A DNA stretch of 64,000 nucleotides from Tetradesmus obliquus (Eukaryota; Chlorophyta; Chlorophyceae; Sphaeropleales; Scenedesmaceae), in assembly GCA_030272155.1 (NCBI GenBank), contig CP126194.1, forward strand, positions 7,609,001 through 7,673,000, read 5' to 3'. Within the stretch, counting starts at the first letter, position 1; each line of letters opens with the position of its first letter. Below are positions 13,174 to 25,491 of this stretch, in pieces. A program made the position numbers and the translations under genes. The notes below the pieces were generated by a model. That model was not told where the DNA came from. It was given only the letters and a program-made list of their open reading frames with translations, and did no database searches.

Positions 13174-15464
13174 CATGCGGCCTGGTGCAGTCTTTGTTTT
13201 GCATGCGGTGGTGTTGTGCGGCAGGCGCACATGCTGGCGACGATGCTCCTGGTGCGGGTGCTTGCCAAATGGCTTTTTTGGATGTATCTGTACTTGCACA
13301 GTACTGATTTGACTCCTGCGTTAGCATGCAGTGTGCCAACGCAAGAAGGCGGGCGGTGGTGGCTGATGTGTCTGCTGCCCATTCAATATGCTATGCTGGA
13401 TGCTGCAGTGCAGCCTTCCAGCACGTTGTGTGCCTCCGCGCGTGCGAAGAGCACGGCTCTGCATGCAATGCTGTGAGGGTCACGTAGCTTACCTCGGCAG
13501 TCAAGGTTGATGCTATACTTGCGGGGCTTGTTGTGAGTGAGTGGGTATGTGCCAACAGCTGCACCAGTGGCCATGGGTTTGCTCTCACACTTGGTTAGCC
13601 AGTTGCGCCTAGTTTACGTCAGCACCAGCACTCCTGTGCTGCTCTGCTCCGGCCTCCTCATTACTGCATGTGTGTATGGCGCTGCTCTTTTGTGCGCAAG
13701 CTGCCCAGCGGCTGCCCAGGGTTGAGTGGTCAGCTGTGCATCTGTTGCCAGCAGGGAGTAGTATTACTAAAAGTGAAGTGTTGGGCTGCGGGCGGCCTTG
13801 ATCGGTCTGCGTGATGATCAAGCAGGCAACGGGGGCCTGCAGCAGCGGCGGCGCATGCCTGCCGATGCGGCGGTTGTGTGCCTGCAAGTTGCTGGCATGC
13901 ATCCGTGGATGGGTCACGGCTATCTGTTTATCTGTCTGCTAATAATAAGGCGCGGCGCATGCTGCATGTTAGGCTGCGCCGTGCTGCATCTGCTTTGTTG
14001 CTTTTGCAGTGGTATCTGCTTTTGTCGCATTGGCAGTGTGCCCTGCCCCAGTTGGGCCTCAGCTGTTGCTGCAGGCTGCCGTGTGCGCTTCGGCGCAATG
14101 TGCTGAGCCTGCTGATTAGGCTTGCATGTTGTGGGCTGTGCTTGTGGCAGGGCAGTCCTGCCAGCCAGCTGATGGTGTGACTGATGTGGCTTGCCTCTCC
14201 ATGTCTAGCATGCTCTTTTGCTGCAGCGTGCACAGCTGGAGCTTGCAGCAGCGCAATGCAGTGCAGTGACTCATGAGTTTGATATGTGATGACTCGAGGT
14301 TGACATGTGCAGCGTGCCCGGCCACGCGTGCTTGCCTGCTCCAGGTGCACCTATGATCGCCTGGAAGTGTCGCTGCTTTTGCCAGCTATGCACCGCGCTG
14401 CATGCGCTCCAACCCTTGTCTTCTTTCCTGCTCCCAGCTGAATGGGGATAACGCAGCGGCTTGATGTTGCTCTGCTGTGGCCGCAGCATTGGTGCTTATG
14501 TGTGACGGCTGCAATCAGCAGCCGACAGGGCAGAATTGAACTCTTGCTGGGGCAGGTATGTACCTGCTCGTATGCAGTAGGCTCGTGCCTTGTGGACGCG
14601 CATCGCGTAAGGTTCGCTGGGGTGCATCTGTCTGCTGCATGGCGTATGTTTAGCAGTGGCTGGCGCAGCGCTTCGCCTCCTGCCTCATTTCGGTTTATGA
14701 CAGCAGGTGTTTCAGTGGTGGCACATTACAGCCTGCCACTCGGTATGCTTTGACTACTTATCATGTACATTATGTTGAGTCGTCGTGTTGATGCGTCATG
14801 GATGGCGGCGCCAGTAAAGCGCAATGGCATGCGACAGTTTTCAGGGTTGGGAACGGCACCGCCGGCTCCTCAGGTTGGTGGGCGTGGCTAGTCATTGGCC
14901 CAGGCGGACCTTACGGCTGCATATGAGTTGCTCCTGGAGTATCCATATGCACGCGCGATGTGGCGAAGCAGGAGGGCGGCTGTTTTGGCCTGGATCAAAG
15001 TACCAAGATACATGAAGTGTTTGTGGTGGTTTTCAATGAATTGTCACTGGCAGCGCCAGTTGTCACTGCTGATGATGCAGTTGCATCCTGCACACTTGCA
15101 TTTTGCTTGATTGCAGTGGCAGGTGTGCTTTTTCAAGTGTTGCCAGAGTTCAGGTAATTGCTTGACATTTCTGCGCCTGCATGCAGCATGCAAGCCCAAG
15201 GCGGCAGTTGTCAAGAGCTGCATACTCGTGCTGGCTGGCTGGCTGGCTGGTTGGCTGCCCCTGCGCCCTGGTCTTTGGCAAGCAGCTGTATCCCAGTTGT
15301 GTGACCCGGCATTGATTGATTGCAAGCCGGTGTTTCGGGCTATACTTGCTTGCATGCTTTCGTATTGTTCGAAGCACTGCTGGTGCTGGCTAGTGTGCAC
15401 TTGTTGCTCAAGCATCAGACCTGCTTGCAGCTTGCAGCGTTGGGTTATAGATCGCCGCACTTGC

Positions 15465-15663
15465 AGTGTTCGTCCGGAGCGCCAGAGGCTCGGCTCCGGC
15501 CGCCGCAGCAGCCGGCACATGTTGTGGATTTGGCATGGCCACTGCCAGGCGGCCACAATGCTAGTGAGCACTTCCAGTGTCGGTTCGGGGAGCCAGAGGT
15601 TCGGCCGCAGCAGCCGGCATGTGTTGTTGTGGAGTTGGCATGGCCAGTGCCTTGTGGCCAGGG
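15465..15663. repeat. imperfect tandem duplication of ~90 bp
   Basis: Two segments, about 15465-15560 and 15575-15663, share the order CAGTGT..GGAGCGCCAGAGG-like, CCGCAGCAGCCGGCA and TTGGCATGGCCA. They differ by substitutions and short gaps. No coding function is apparent. Confidence 0.7.
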
Positions 15664-16008
15664 AGGGGGCGCGTGCTATTCATGACGTGCTTACATCGTG
15701 TTATAACGCTGCAGGCTGATGACATGTTTGCATATGCCCCTGAGTGCTTACAATTCTCACAGCAAGCAATGTGTCAGGTGCCATATCGTGGTGGTTACAG
15801 GGAAGATTGGCCATGTCTTGCTGCATGGGTCAACATCGGTGTTGCTGCGTCAGCTACATCGGTGCAGCTCATGCATTGTTCACCAACACACTCGGCGTCA
15901 CTGCTGTGGGTGATTTTGTGTGCCGGCAGATGCCCTGCCCTTGGGGACGGGCACCATCTAGCCACCTTCGCAACAGCAGCATCCATGCAGCAGTGATGCT
16001 GTGCAGGC

Positions 16009-16050
16009 GGAGGCAGGGTCTCCTGGTCCAGCAGTGCTTGAAGGTGCGTG
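16009..16050 (+). repeat. partial copy of the dispersed element
   Basis: The words CTCCTGGTCCAGCAGTG and CTTGAAGGTGCGTGAATGTG match the segments found at 27905-27940 and 28005-28060, and the reverse complement of 37571-37590. It is a short diverged relative with no gene attached. Confidence 0.55.
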
Positions 16051-17947
16051 AATGTGCTTAGTCCGTATAATTGCGTCCATTTACGGCAGCTGCGTGCCAG
16101 CTGAGCTGGGCTAGGACCAGCCCCCTGCTGATGGCATGGCATTGCATGTGTGAGCTGCAGCGGAGCTTGTACTGTAGTATTACTGCCACGAGTGAGGCCC
16201 ATGCTGCACCGAGTGTGAGCGTGCATGCATGCTGGTGGGTTGTGGCCCAGGCTGCTACATGTATCTGCTGGGGTGGGGCTGCTGACAGTAGTAAGATAGA
16301 GGAAGCCAGAGTTGCTACATGCGGGTCCAGTGCACACCCAATTGCCGTATTGCATCCCAATTTTGTCTAAACCCGTGGCTTGCGGCCCATGGCTGGCGTC
16401 GTTCTCATGTTGACAAGGAGTTTGCATGGTGCTGGCGGCCAGCTGAGATGTCTGAGGGCCGGCCAGCGAAGCTGCTGCTGACCCCCGCCAGCTGATGTGA
16501 GATCCAGGCATCTGGCATGCTGTGTTCGTGGACGGCCTGCTATTACACGGTGCAGCCTGCGCCATGGCGGTCGTACGCGCCATGGCGGGCGATTTGTTTG
16601 TCGGGTGCCAGGGCTCACCGCTCATTGTCGCGCACTACTCATCAGGGTGTAGGGAGTTGTGCACTTGAAGATGCGGCGGTTGCAACCACAATTGTGATCA
16701 GGGGGTGGAAGCCTTTGATGCAATGCACGTGCTTCTGGTAACAGGGTTGCTTTTGACTTGCAGTGTTTTGACTTGCGGCGCCACTCAGCTGCTCAGCAGC
16801 ATGGCTTCGAGTTGCTGCCATATACAGCCATGTACAGACGTGCAGGCAGCTTCCGCTTTTGCCCGTTCAGTAACCGAACTGTGTGAATGGTTGAACACTC
16901 AGTGTTACGCTGCGCATTGCAAAGCATGCGTGCTTGCACTTGTTGCACAGCTGCCAGCTACCTACTTACCGGGTAATGCTAGTACGTATGTAACATCAGG
17001 TATTACAATACCCAATCCCAAACCCAGATTGTGACCTTTACAATTTAGGCTGAACTGCACTGTAACCGAGCAGGTGACCAGGTCGCACCTACCAGGGCGC
17101 CCCGGTAGCTAACCCAACACAACGTCGCACCTGCCCTGCTGCAGCACTTCAGCACCGTCAACTGGTCATGACCAGGCCTGATCAGCCCACTGCAAAGCTC
17201 CACAATGGTGCACCGAGTTGGCGACATTTTCTACTGCAGTGCTGTAAATCAAAGGCTGAATATGAAACCCCAAGGCTTTGCTTGACAGCACGAGTAGGGC
17301 AGCTGGCAACAGAGCTCGCAGAGCTGGCAATTTAAAGTGTTTCAAATCAAAGCTAAAATGCATGCAAGGCACACCACGTTGCATGTCACAGAAACAACTG
17401 CAGACAAATGATGCACTGCATGTGCTGCACAGCACGCGCTCCGCCAACATTTGCCGTACCCACATCTCCACCCTTTACTGCATGGCTGCTGCATACCTTC
17501 ATATGCCTGTGACATCAACCATGGCTCATCACCGCCAATGCGTGTCCGACAATTGCTGCAGTGCGCATCTCTGGTCCGCAATTAAAACAGACCATCATAT
17601 GATTAAGTACGACCGGCACATCACGTTGAACCACCCAACCACCCGTTCGACCCGTAGTGGCTGGTCCAAACACAATGCGTTTCACCTGGGAGATCTCATG
17701 CAGTACTGCCAAGGCGACTGTGCTGAGGAAGACCTCACATGTCCACACCGCAGCAATTCCCTGGTAATCAACACCCGCAACCTTGTCATGGGGTTGTTGT
17801 TCCATTCTCAAATCAATGCGCGCGCCATGCTGCATGGAGGGACCCAGCAGAGCTTGCAAGCCGCCGTTGTAGCACAGCTTGTACAGTGCTTCTTGTTAGA
17901 TGTGGATCACGTGACGCAGCCCTGTTCCTCGTGCATTGCTATCACAA

Positions 17948-20900
17948 TCACGCGCGTGTGTACACCAGCCAGCCCTTGGCGTTGACCAGGCCCTGGTTCG
18001 TCTCCTGCTTGAGCAGGCCGCAGTTGGTGGCGGGGTTCCAGGTGAAGCCCTTGCAGTTGGCGCTGTTGGTGCACCAGGCCTTGATCTTGTCCACGGTGCC
18101 GCACACCTCGCAGCGGTCCTTGCCGTTGCAGGGCATGTCGAAGCCCAGCACGTTGCGATCGGTCAGCGGGCGCAGCATGACACACAGCTGCGGCAGGGAC
18201 GCAGAGGAGGTGAAGCAGCAGGGGTGCAGCGTGCAGCAGAGCAGCACACGGGCAGGTCAGCAGGGTGAAACAATAATAATCAAGATGAGAACCCGGCTCA
18301 GCGCCAGCATGGCAGCACAGCATGTTGAGGCAGCAGCAGAGGCACATCCGTCACACCAACCTGGTCCAGCAGCTGCTGCTCAGCTGCTGCCAGCATCAGC
18401 TCGCTGGTCAGACCTGCCTAACAGCCCTGCGGCTGGCTGGCTGGCTGGCTGGCTGGCTGTCAGCCCACTCACGTCCAGGATGCTGGCAGCAGCCACGCCC
18501 TCCTGGGGGAACAGCTTGGCACCTGACAGGGGGACAAAAGAGCAGCGGCACAGCAACAGACAGCCTCAGTTGGCAGCTGCACGTGCTGATCAGGCTGCAG
18601 CCTGCTGCCTGGCAAGCTTGCATGTTCAATGCATTATCCATGGACATGGGCAGCACATTGCCACAACCATCTGCCACCGCAGAAGCCGACTCAGCGCACG
18701 TTTCAGCCGTGCACTGCGCAAGCACAGGTTCGACGACAGCTTCAGCCAATTGCTTACATGCTGAAAATGAAAACATGATCCATTTGCTTTGCATGCTTAA
18801 CAACTCTGCAAACTCCATGTTCACACCACGCCGCCGCACCTGCGTAGGTGACCCAGTCGCGCTGTGGCGCCAGCATGATGCTGGTGGCCGCCTTGGCCTT
18901 GAGGTAGCCGCACTTTGTGGACACCTGGTAGCTGAAGGCGATGCAGGCGGGGTTGGCGGCGCACGCGTCACGCACCCTGTCCGGGCCGCCACACACCTGG
19001 CGGTTGGCAGGGGAAGGAATGGGGGAGACAGAGAGGAAGATTTTCTTGAGGGTTGCAGGATTGTAGCAGAGCACGTTCGGCATGACGCATAAGCTGCGGT
19101 GGCTGCATCAGTGCATGCTAGTGTGACATAACTGCAACTGTGTAGGGGCGCTCTCCACTGGCAGGCAGCAGCCTCAGCAGGCTGGCCACTTTGGTGTGCT
19201 GGGTGGCTACAAGCATGCCTGGTGTGCTGCTGGGCATGCTGCTGCAGAGCTGGTGTACTGCTCAAAGCACACACATCAACAGTACAGGGCGGCGGCAGGT
19301 TGCCATGGCAGCAGCTGATTGGCCAGCGGTTGGTCTGGCACACGGCGTGCATCTGGGCGCTGCACTCACCTGGCACTTGCTCTGGCCCTTGCATGGGATG
19401 TCCTGCAAGGCAGCAGCAGCAGCAGCAGCAGCAGCGCTATGCAGGCTGTAAGCTAAGTCTCAGTAGCTTGAGCAGACTGTGATTGGAAGCAATGACGTAG
19501 GCTTGTAGGGCACACTGCACGGCTGTCAAGCGCGGCACAAGCTGACCTCACAACCTGGCATCAACGCAGGCCAAGGCAATCAAGATGGGGGTGGACGTGC
19601 TGCCCAGAGCAGTAGCACTGCGGTTGCTGCTGTTTGCGCAGCAGCAGCCACTCACCGCACTGGTGAACACAGCATCCTTCTTGGGGGTCAGGCGGTGGCA
19701 CATCTGCGCGGCAGGCAGCAGCAATATCAGTGACAGGAGTAACAGGCAAAGTGCCCCAATCAAATGCCTGCACATGCAAACTCCTTGTGCGCGCAAATGT
19801 GGCTTTTGTACCCGGGTTGTTTCCTCAACTCCAGCTGGGCATATGCAGCAGCATGGCACAACCACAAGTGTTACTGTAGCTACAGGCACCGCATTGCTCT
19901 CCTGCCGCGCCTCACCTGGATGGACTGCCAGCTTCCGCCGCTGCCGCCAAAGCCGCTGGAGCCGCCACCGCCTGCCAGCAGCAATGCAGAGCACGGACCA
20001 ACAGCAGCATCTCAGGAGGTAGCACTGGTGAGGATGCTCAGCAGCATGTGCCAGACCATGAAGCACGCAAGTTACATGTTGCGCTACCATTGCAAGCACT
20101 GGCTACCTGAACACTCATTCAGGAGATGAAGGATGCAGGTGTCATGGCCGTTTCAACTGCTGCAAGCAGAAGGGGCTGTGGCGACGCAGCAGATGCTCAC
20201 CGCTGCCGCCGCTCCCACCAAAGCCGCTGGAGCCGCCACCACCTGCAGCACAACGGGGCATAACATGTTACAAGCATTGTGTAACAGCAACTACTGGCAT
20301 CAACAGGCCATTGAAGTCAGCATGCGCAGGTACGGCAGAAGTGCTCTGCCATGTACATCAGGGGTGTCGCCAGTCGCTCACCGCTGCTGCCGCCGCTGCC
20401 ACCAAAGCCGCTGGAGCCGCCACCACCTGCAGCACAACAGGACAAACACTTTAACATGCATGCCATGGCGCAACTGACATGTAATTTCAGAACGTTGGCT
20501 GAGCATGCCGGCACTGCAAGAGATGCAGACAAGAAGTGCTCAACACTGTGGGATGCTACAACCAGCTTACCGCTGCCGCCGCTGCCTCCGAAGCCGCTAG
20601 AGCCGCCACCACCTGCAGCAGACACAAGCAACAAAAAACGCCACATGTTAGCTGCACAGCTACGGCAGGTGCTTGAATACACATCAAGGCACGCTATCTG
20701 TCAGCACCAGCACCAGCTCATATGCACACCACGTCGTACAGGCAACAATGGCGGAAACGAAGCAGAACAGAAATAATATGGCGGGGCGTCAGCTAGGCCT
20801 GAGATCGGCAGCTGCTTACCGGTGCCGCCGCTGCCGCCAAAGCCGCCCTGGCCGCTGCTGCCGCCGCTGCCCCCAAAGGGCGGCTTGTTGCCTGCACAGC

Positions 20901-21620
20901 ATGAGATGACAGGGCAGCAGGGAGGGAGTGGTGCTGGCTGGCGGGGTTGGCCGGGGTGAGTTTCATGCAGCTCTGCACTACTATGCACTACTAGAGAGCA
21001 GGCAGTGGCTGCATGTTGGCGCAGCGTGCTGCTGCTGCAGTGACTCACCGCCAGAGCCGCCCGGCCCGCCAAACCCGGACCCGCCAGACCCGCCAGACCC
21101 GCCAGACCCGCCAAAGCCACCTGCAGCAGGCAACGGGTCAGCAGTACAGTTATGTTCGCTTCAAATCTTCCATATTGTAGGGATGAGCTGTGCTGCAGAG
21201 ACGCAAAGCAGGCCACCGACACAGTGCCTCTTCTGCAGTCAGCAGCACTGGTCTATTGGCGGTGAGGCAGTTGGAAGGTTGTCCTGTGCCTGGCAATAGT
21301 GCATCTTAAGCGCGTTTCTGATGCTTTGCAAAACAAATGCGTACAGGTGAGCTTGGGGTGAACACGGGCGCAGACATGCAAGCTGTCACCAGGTGGCAGC
21401 AGCTGCTGCTGCTGTGTCACCAGGCGGTCGCGTATCCTGTTGGTGGTGCAAGTTGGCCTCCAAGTTTTGTGGAAAAGATCAACAAATAATTCTATCAACT
21501 ATTTCGAAGTCGTTGCTTCGACCCACCTGAGTTCGGCCTGTTGCCCTGGCCTGCGACAGAACCAACCGAAGCGCAAAGCAGCAGCAGAGCTGTGCCGGCA
21601 GCGAAGGTCTTCAAACCCAT
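17948..21620 (-). CDS. secreted Gly-rich protein with two PAN/Apple-like domains
   Basis: Twelve exons keep phase on the minus strand: 21527-21620, 21049-21120, 20820-20891, 20571-20612, 20382-20426, 20201-20242, 19916-19971, 19656-19703, 19370-19402, 18840-18996, 18473-18522, 17948-18187; 316 residues. Residues 1-24 (MGLKTFAAGTALLLLC...) form a signal peptide. Residues ~32-137 are Gly/Ser/Phe repeats (GFGGSGG type), resembling elastic or wall proteins. Two Cys-rich domains follow (~150-220 and ~245-316). Each has a PCxGxxxCxVCG start, a run of Cys pairs, a C.xF(S/T)(Y/W) core and a final W(V/L)xY(T) strand, as in PAN/Apple folds, which bind protein or sugar. It probably acts in the cell wall or matrix. 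The Gly-rich exons are all phase 1-1. The start was found by searching upstream for a phase-1 exon with a signal peptide. Confidence 0.82.
18431..18460. repeat. (GGCT)n simple repeat in an intron of the PAN gene
   Basis: About seven GGCT units lie in the last intron, shortly after the donor of the 18473-18522 exon in gene orientation. A similar run lies near 15228-15255. Confidence 0.85.
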
Positions 21621-23152
21621 TGTGAAATAAAAGTAACAGCGGTGTTGCAAGCTGTCAAGGCGGTCTTGCTGCACCTGCTGTTCAGAAAACTTTCGCCGTA
21701 AGCGACTGCCGCGAAAAGTAAGCGGTCAGGATTCAGATAATAGTTACTGATAATACAAGCAGAGATGTCCGGGTGATCAGCAGCTCTGCAGCTGTATGAC
21801 TCCAGTGACTGGAGACGTGGTCCAGAGGTGAATCAGGCGTGAATGGACGATTACTCTACATTCGCCAGAGGCTATCAACAACAAGAGGCACACACACACA
21901 CATCAATTAAAAAATAATTCATTGTTCATTGTTCTACTTTTTGAGCAGACACGTTGCAATAGGGTAGTCCAGCCAGTAGTGATGGGCCTGAAGATTACCC
22001 GCCTTGGCGCGCTGCCCTTCTTGGCCAGAGTCGTGAAATTGTTTGGACACAGCAACCTGTTGAGTGCTCAGCAGCAATATCTTAGCATGACATGGCCAAT
22101 CACCAGCTGCAGCATGCTATGCAATCAGCCCCTCCCGTAGCCATGGCCCAGCCTGGCAGGAGGAGGGCACACCATCATGTGCAAACTGTGCCACGTCAGC
22201 CTTGACTGATGAACTGGGTGCCTCACCCGTTCGTTACCGCATTAGCAAAAGGAATATACTTATCGAACAGTGAGCTGTGCAGCACAGCATTGGAAAGCAG
22301 AAACCTGCAGGTGGCTGTCCATCACACTAGCATTGTAATATCACGTCTGTTGCCCCCGCCCTCAGCATGATCCACATGCTGCTTGGCTGATCAACAGCAA
22401 CCACCCTTCCAGTGGTCACCACAAAGATAAAAATGACAATTCTGAAAGAACTTGAAGCATTTGTCCACAGCGGTCCATTCATTTGTTGGTCGTTGTGGTG
22501 GTAGTGGGACTGCATCATTCCCAGTGACGCCACAACGCATGACAAATGAATGGACCTGCTGTGGACAAATGCTTCAATGCCGTTGCAACACGGCGTGCGG
22601 TTCGTGCCGCCAAAAAAACACAAAAAGCAGCCAGCAGGCCGTCTTGGTATGCACAACAGCACTAGGAAAAGAATCTACAAATGCCTGCACCTCCTGCAAG
22701 CTGCAGCGTGCTGCAGCCTCTTACAGCAAAAGTAATGCCGTTCAATGCTGCTGCAGCAGAGTTGAGCGTTGTGCACGCCACAACCATGCAACAGCTGTGA
22801 GCCAACCAAACCCTGCATCTGGCAGATGCGGATCAAATGCATACCAATACCCATCTGTCCTACTTGTCCTGAGTACTTCCTGACCCATGCCTTGGCTGCA
22901 GCGGTTCGGGTGATGCTGCTGCAGCACCAGCACAGCCTGCAGCAGCAGCGCTACTCGTGCCGTGTCAAAGGGCACATGTACTGCAGCTGCTCGCCGAGCT
23001 GCGCAAAGGCACTACGCTCAAGCAGCTGCAAGGCACCTGGCTCGGCTCAGCACGCGCGGTGCTCTGCGCCAGGCCTCAACCTCCAAACAGCCAGTGCACC
23101 ATCTGCATCTGCTCAGCAGCTATGCACTGAACATTGCAGCAAGGTTCGTTCC
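21621..23152. other. intergenic between PAN gene and SRPBCC gene, with a long foldback
   Basis: This stretch holds the promoter side of the PAN gene (a short CA run near 21890 and A/T-rich sequence to 21930) and the 3' flank of the SRPBCC gene. On the minus strand a TGTAA lies at about 22719-22723, roughly 430 bases after the SRPBCC stop. The strong inverted repeat at 22452-22577 is listed separately. No further gene is supported. Confidence 0.55.
22452..22577. repeat. inverted repeat with 35-base arms
   Basis: Arm 22452-22486 pairs with arm 22542-22577 with a single bulged base. The arms carry AGCATTTGTCCACAGC and GGTCCATTCATTTGT and their complements. The 55-base centre also pairs partly (GTTGTGG against CCACAAC). 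This is the size and shape of a small foldback transposon or of an algal microRNA precursor. Confidence 0.8.
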
Positions 23153-24598
23153 TCAATTGCCAGGCGCCTGCGCTGCCGCTTGCCGCTCTATTTCCGCTTG
23201 CAGGTCCTGCAGCAGCAGCGCCACCTGCTTCTTGAAGATGCTGCTGGTGTAGGGCGCCACAGCAGCGGGGATGGCCAGCAGTGGCTTGACTGCAAGCACG
23301 TGCTCCACACGGCAGCAGCCGGGCGCGCTGGGCGACACCTGCAGCAGCAGCGCAGCACACAAAAACAGGTGATTGCAGCAGTCAGACAATGGTGCAAGCG
23401 CGTGCAGAAGCCAGACAGCTTGTGTAACTGGCAGCTACTGCTGTTCAGTGCAGAAAGCTTTCCTGGTGCCGCTGCAGCGTTGGCTCACGCAGATGATCAA
23501 TGCACGCCTGCACCATGCACCAACGCTGTGTGTGGCACTGCCTCTGCTGCTGCAAGTGGCATAGCATTGCGAAGAGCAGCAGTGTGCGCCAGCAGCAAAC
23601 GCCCCCCACCTGCCATCGCCCCTCAAAATCCCGCATGAAGCTGCTCTCCACCAGCCTGAACACCAGCAGCCGCTGGCCCGACTCCTCCGTCACTGTCAGC
23701 GCCACATCAAAGGTGCCCTTGAAGGCCAGGAAGGACCAGCCGCACGCCTGACAGGGAGCGGCGGACAGCCGCGGTGGTGGTGTGGCGATGTGTGTGAAGC
23801 CAGGCGATAAGCGTGATGTGAATTACACTATTCAGGCACACGCATCGACGTGCTATAGCTTTGATAGCTTTGGCAGTACAGCTGACGGTTGAGTGAAGCT
23901 GAGCATGCAGCTGCCAAAAACCAGACCACCAAGGTGCAGCTTGAGGCTACAACACAGCATCATCGACTGCACCTATGCCAGGCATGATGGTTTCAACATC
24001 GAACACGTTAATGCAGGCCGCAACACTTCGTTCAGGAGCTGCATGCCTGCAGCTTGAATCACATTGACACCGCCTGCTGATGCCCCTTGCTAACCAGCCT
24101 GATCCGCTGCGACGCAAAGTATTTACTAATGCTCACCTGCACCACCTGCTTGCCGCCTTCAGGCGTGAACACCGTCTTTGTGTCAGCAATGTTGCGGAAC
24201 ACGCGCGCACAGCTGTCGTAGTCTGTCAGGATTTGGTACACTAGGTCTGCGTCTGCTGCCACATGCAGCACGCCGCGCACGGTCTGCATGCCATCGTTCA
24301 GCACGCCCATGAACTCTATGTCTGGCTCTTCAAGCAGTACTGACACCTCTGGGGCTGCTGCTGAGCAGCGCCAGCTGCGCTGCTGTGCCGCCGCTGCTGC
24401 TGCTGTTGCTGGCCATGCAGTGGAGCTGTGAGGGAGGGACACTGCTGCTGGGCCTGGCCTACTGCTGCTGCAGTTATGCCTGTGGCATACGCGAGGCACA
24501 AGCTGACGAAACTGTAGATCTGCATGTGCTGTAGCACATGACCGCCTCCCAGAAGCTGCTGGCAATGCCTGGCTTGGGTGCTGCAACAAGTGCGCCAT
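23153..24598 (-). CDS. plastid-targeted SRPBCC/START-like (polyketide cyclase type) protein
   Basis: Three exons keep phase: 24137-24598, 23610-23747, 23153-23338; 261 residues. The first ~95 residues are Ala/Ser/Gln/Arg-rich and look like a chloroplast transit peptide. The rest has the order of a COQ10/polyketide-cyclase SRPBCC fold: an acid strand (EVSVLLEEPDIEFMG), V-R-G-V-L-H-V, the helix VYQILTDYDSCARVFRNI, a strand ending KQVVQ, WSFLAFKGTFDVALTV, the FRLVESSFMRDFEGRWQV strand pair, and a long C-terminal helix (IFKKQVALLLQDLQAEI). Such folds bind lipids or other hydrophobic molecules; the ligand here is unknown. The ATG at 24598 is the first in frame. A non-spliced reading past exon 1 ends quickly. 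Confidence 0.82.
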
Positions 24599-25491
24599 GA
24601 CCGGTCGTGTGTTTGCGGAGCAGCTGCCAAATTGAACTTGCAGATATAGAGTGGCCCAATCAAACAAAATCAATTGTTATGTATGGCCAGAACAGCGGAC
24701 GAGATACTGCGCAGAAGTGACTGGCGATGAGCGGTGCGTGATGTGGTAGCCACAGACAAAGCGAGCAAGGCCAGACACGTTGACGTACGTGAGCTCAAGG
24801 ATATTGCGGGATATCACAATAGGCAGCAGACAGAAAGGCCTTTGTCGCCTGTCACAACACGTCAGACTGACACACATCTGTCCTTGATGCTCGAGTCAGC
24901 CAAGATCTGCCCAGTACAACCTTCAAATGGGCCAGGCAATTTTACATGACAGCAACCTGGCTGCAACAGCACAGATATGCAGCTCAGTGTGCTCCCAGAC
25001 TAGGGGCAGCATCAACCTGCAGCAACTATCCGACAAGCAGGACCTGCTGACATCAGCGCAGTGCACACGCCGTGACACACATGCCCCAGCTGGGCAGATG
25101 ACTGCTAATGGCCAAACACAGCACATACACGTACATCTAGGTGAATCACATATTGATACACTGCCCTGCAACCCCATTCAACCGGGCTCTATTGCCAACT
25201 TGCAAGGTGAGTCAGCACAGCTGGCCTGCTGGCCCAGTATTGAACACAATGGGGGCCAATGTGCTACCTGCTGTTGCATCTGAGATAACAATGAACCAGT
25301 TAACGTTGCAAGGGAGAAGTACCTCAATAGAGCTCAAGAATATCAGCAACTTCACCTGCAAAAATCCCAATCAAACTTGTGCGGGGCAGTGCACGCCCTC
25401 CGCATGCCATTATCTAGTGTATCACCATCACCATCATGTGACCAACGAAGCCTTATGACCAACTGTTTGTGCAGGTCATCTCTGTTACTCC
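24599..25491. other. intergenic between SRPBCC gene and MoaC gene
   Basis: The plus strand is A/C-rich, matching the 3' flank of the minus-strand MoaC gene. A minus-strand TGTAA at about 24940-24944, some 550 bases past the MoaC stop, is a possible poly(A) signal. No ORF or repeat of note. Confidence 0.5.

Larger units (their letters stand above)
11362..17947. other. gene-poor region downstream of the kinase
   Basis: This 6.6 kb holds no ORF chain I can join into a known protein. The plus strand is rich in G and T to about 17,000, then becomes A/C-rich. It contains a three-copy tandem repeat at 13057-13173, a duplicated ~90-base segment at 15465-15663, a (TGGC)n run near 15228 and a relative of the dispersed element at about 16009-16050. 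The longest ORFs (276 residues minus at 15795-16625, 201 residues plus at 12433-13038) show no family motif and have compositions expected from chance reading of skewed sequence. Options are a long 3' UTR or readthrough transcript, a non-coding RNA, or old decayed transposons. Confidence 0.55.

Noticed and set aside
15795..16625. 276-residue minus-strand ORF
   Set aside because: No domain motif, no clear intron structure, and Ala/Ser/Pro/His/Cys-rich reading typical of the antisense of G/T-skewed sequence.
17739..18764. 341-residue plus-strand ORF
   Set aside because: It is antisense to the two last exons of the PAN-domain gene, whose Cys-rich domains and phases are far better supported.
21253..21498. 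First exon of the PAN gene (reading MIELFVDLF)
   Set aside because: It begins with TTG, not ATG, and has no signal peptide. The exon at 21527-21620 has ATG, a signal peptide and the right phase.
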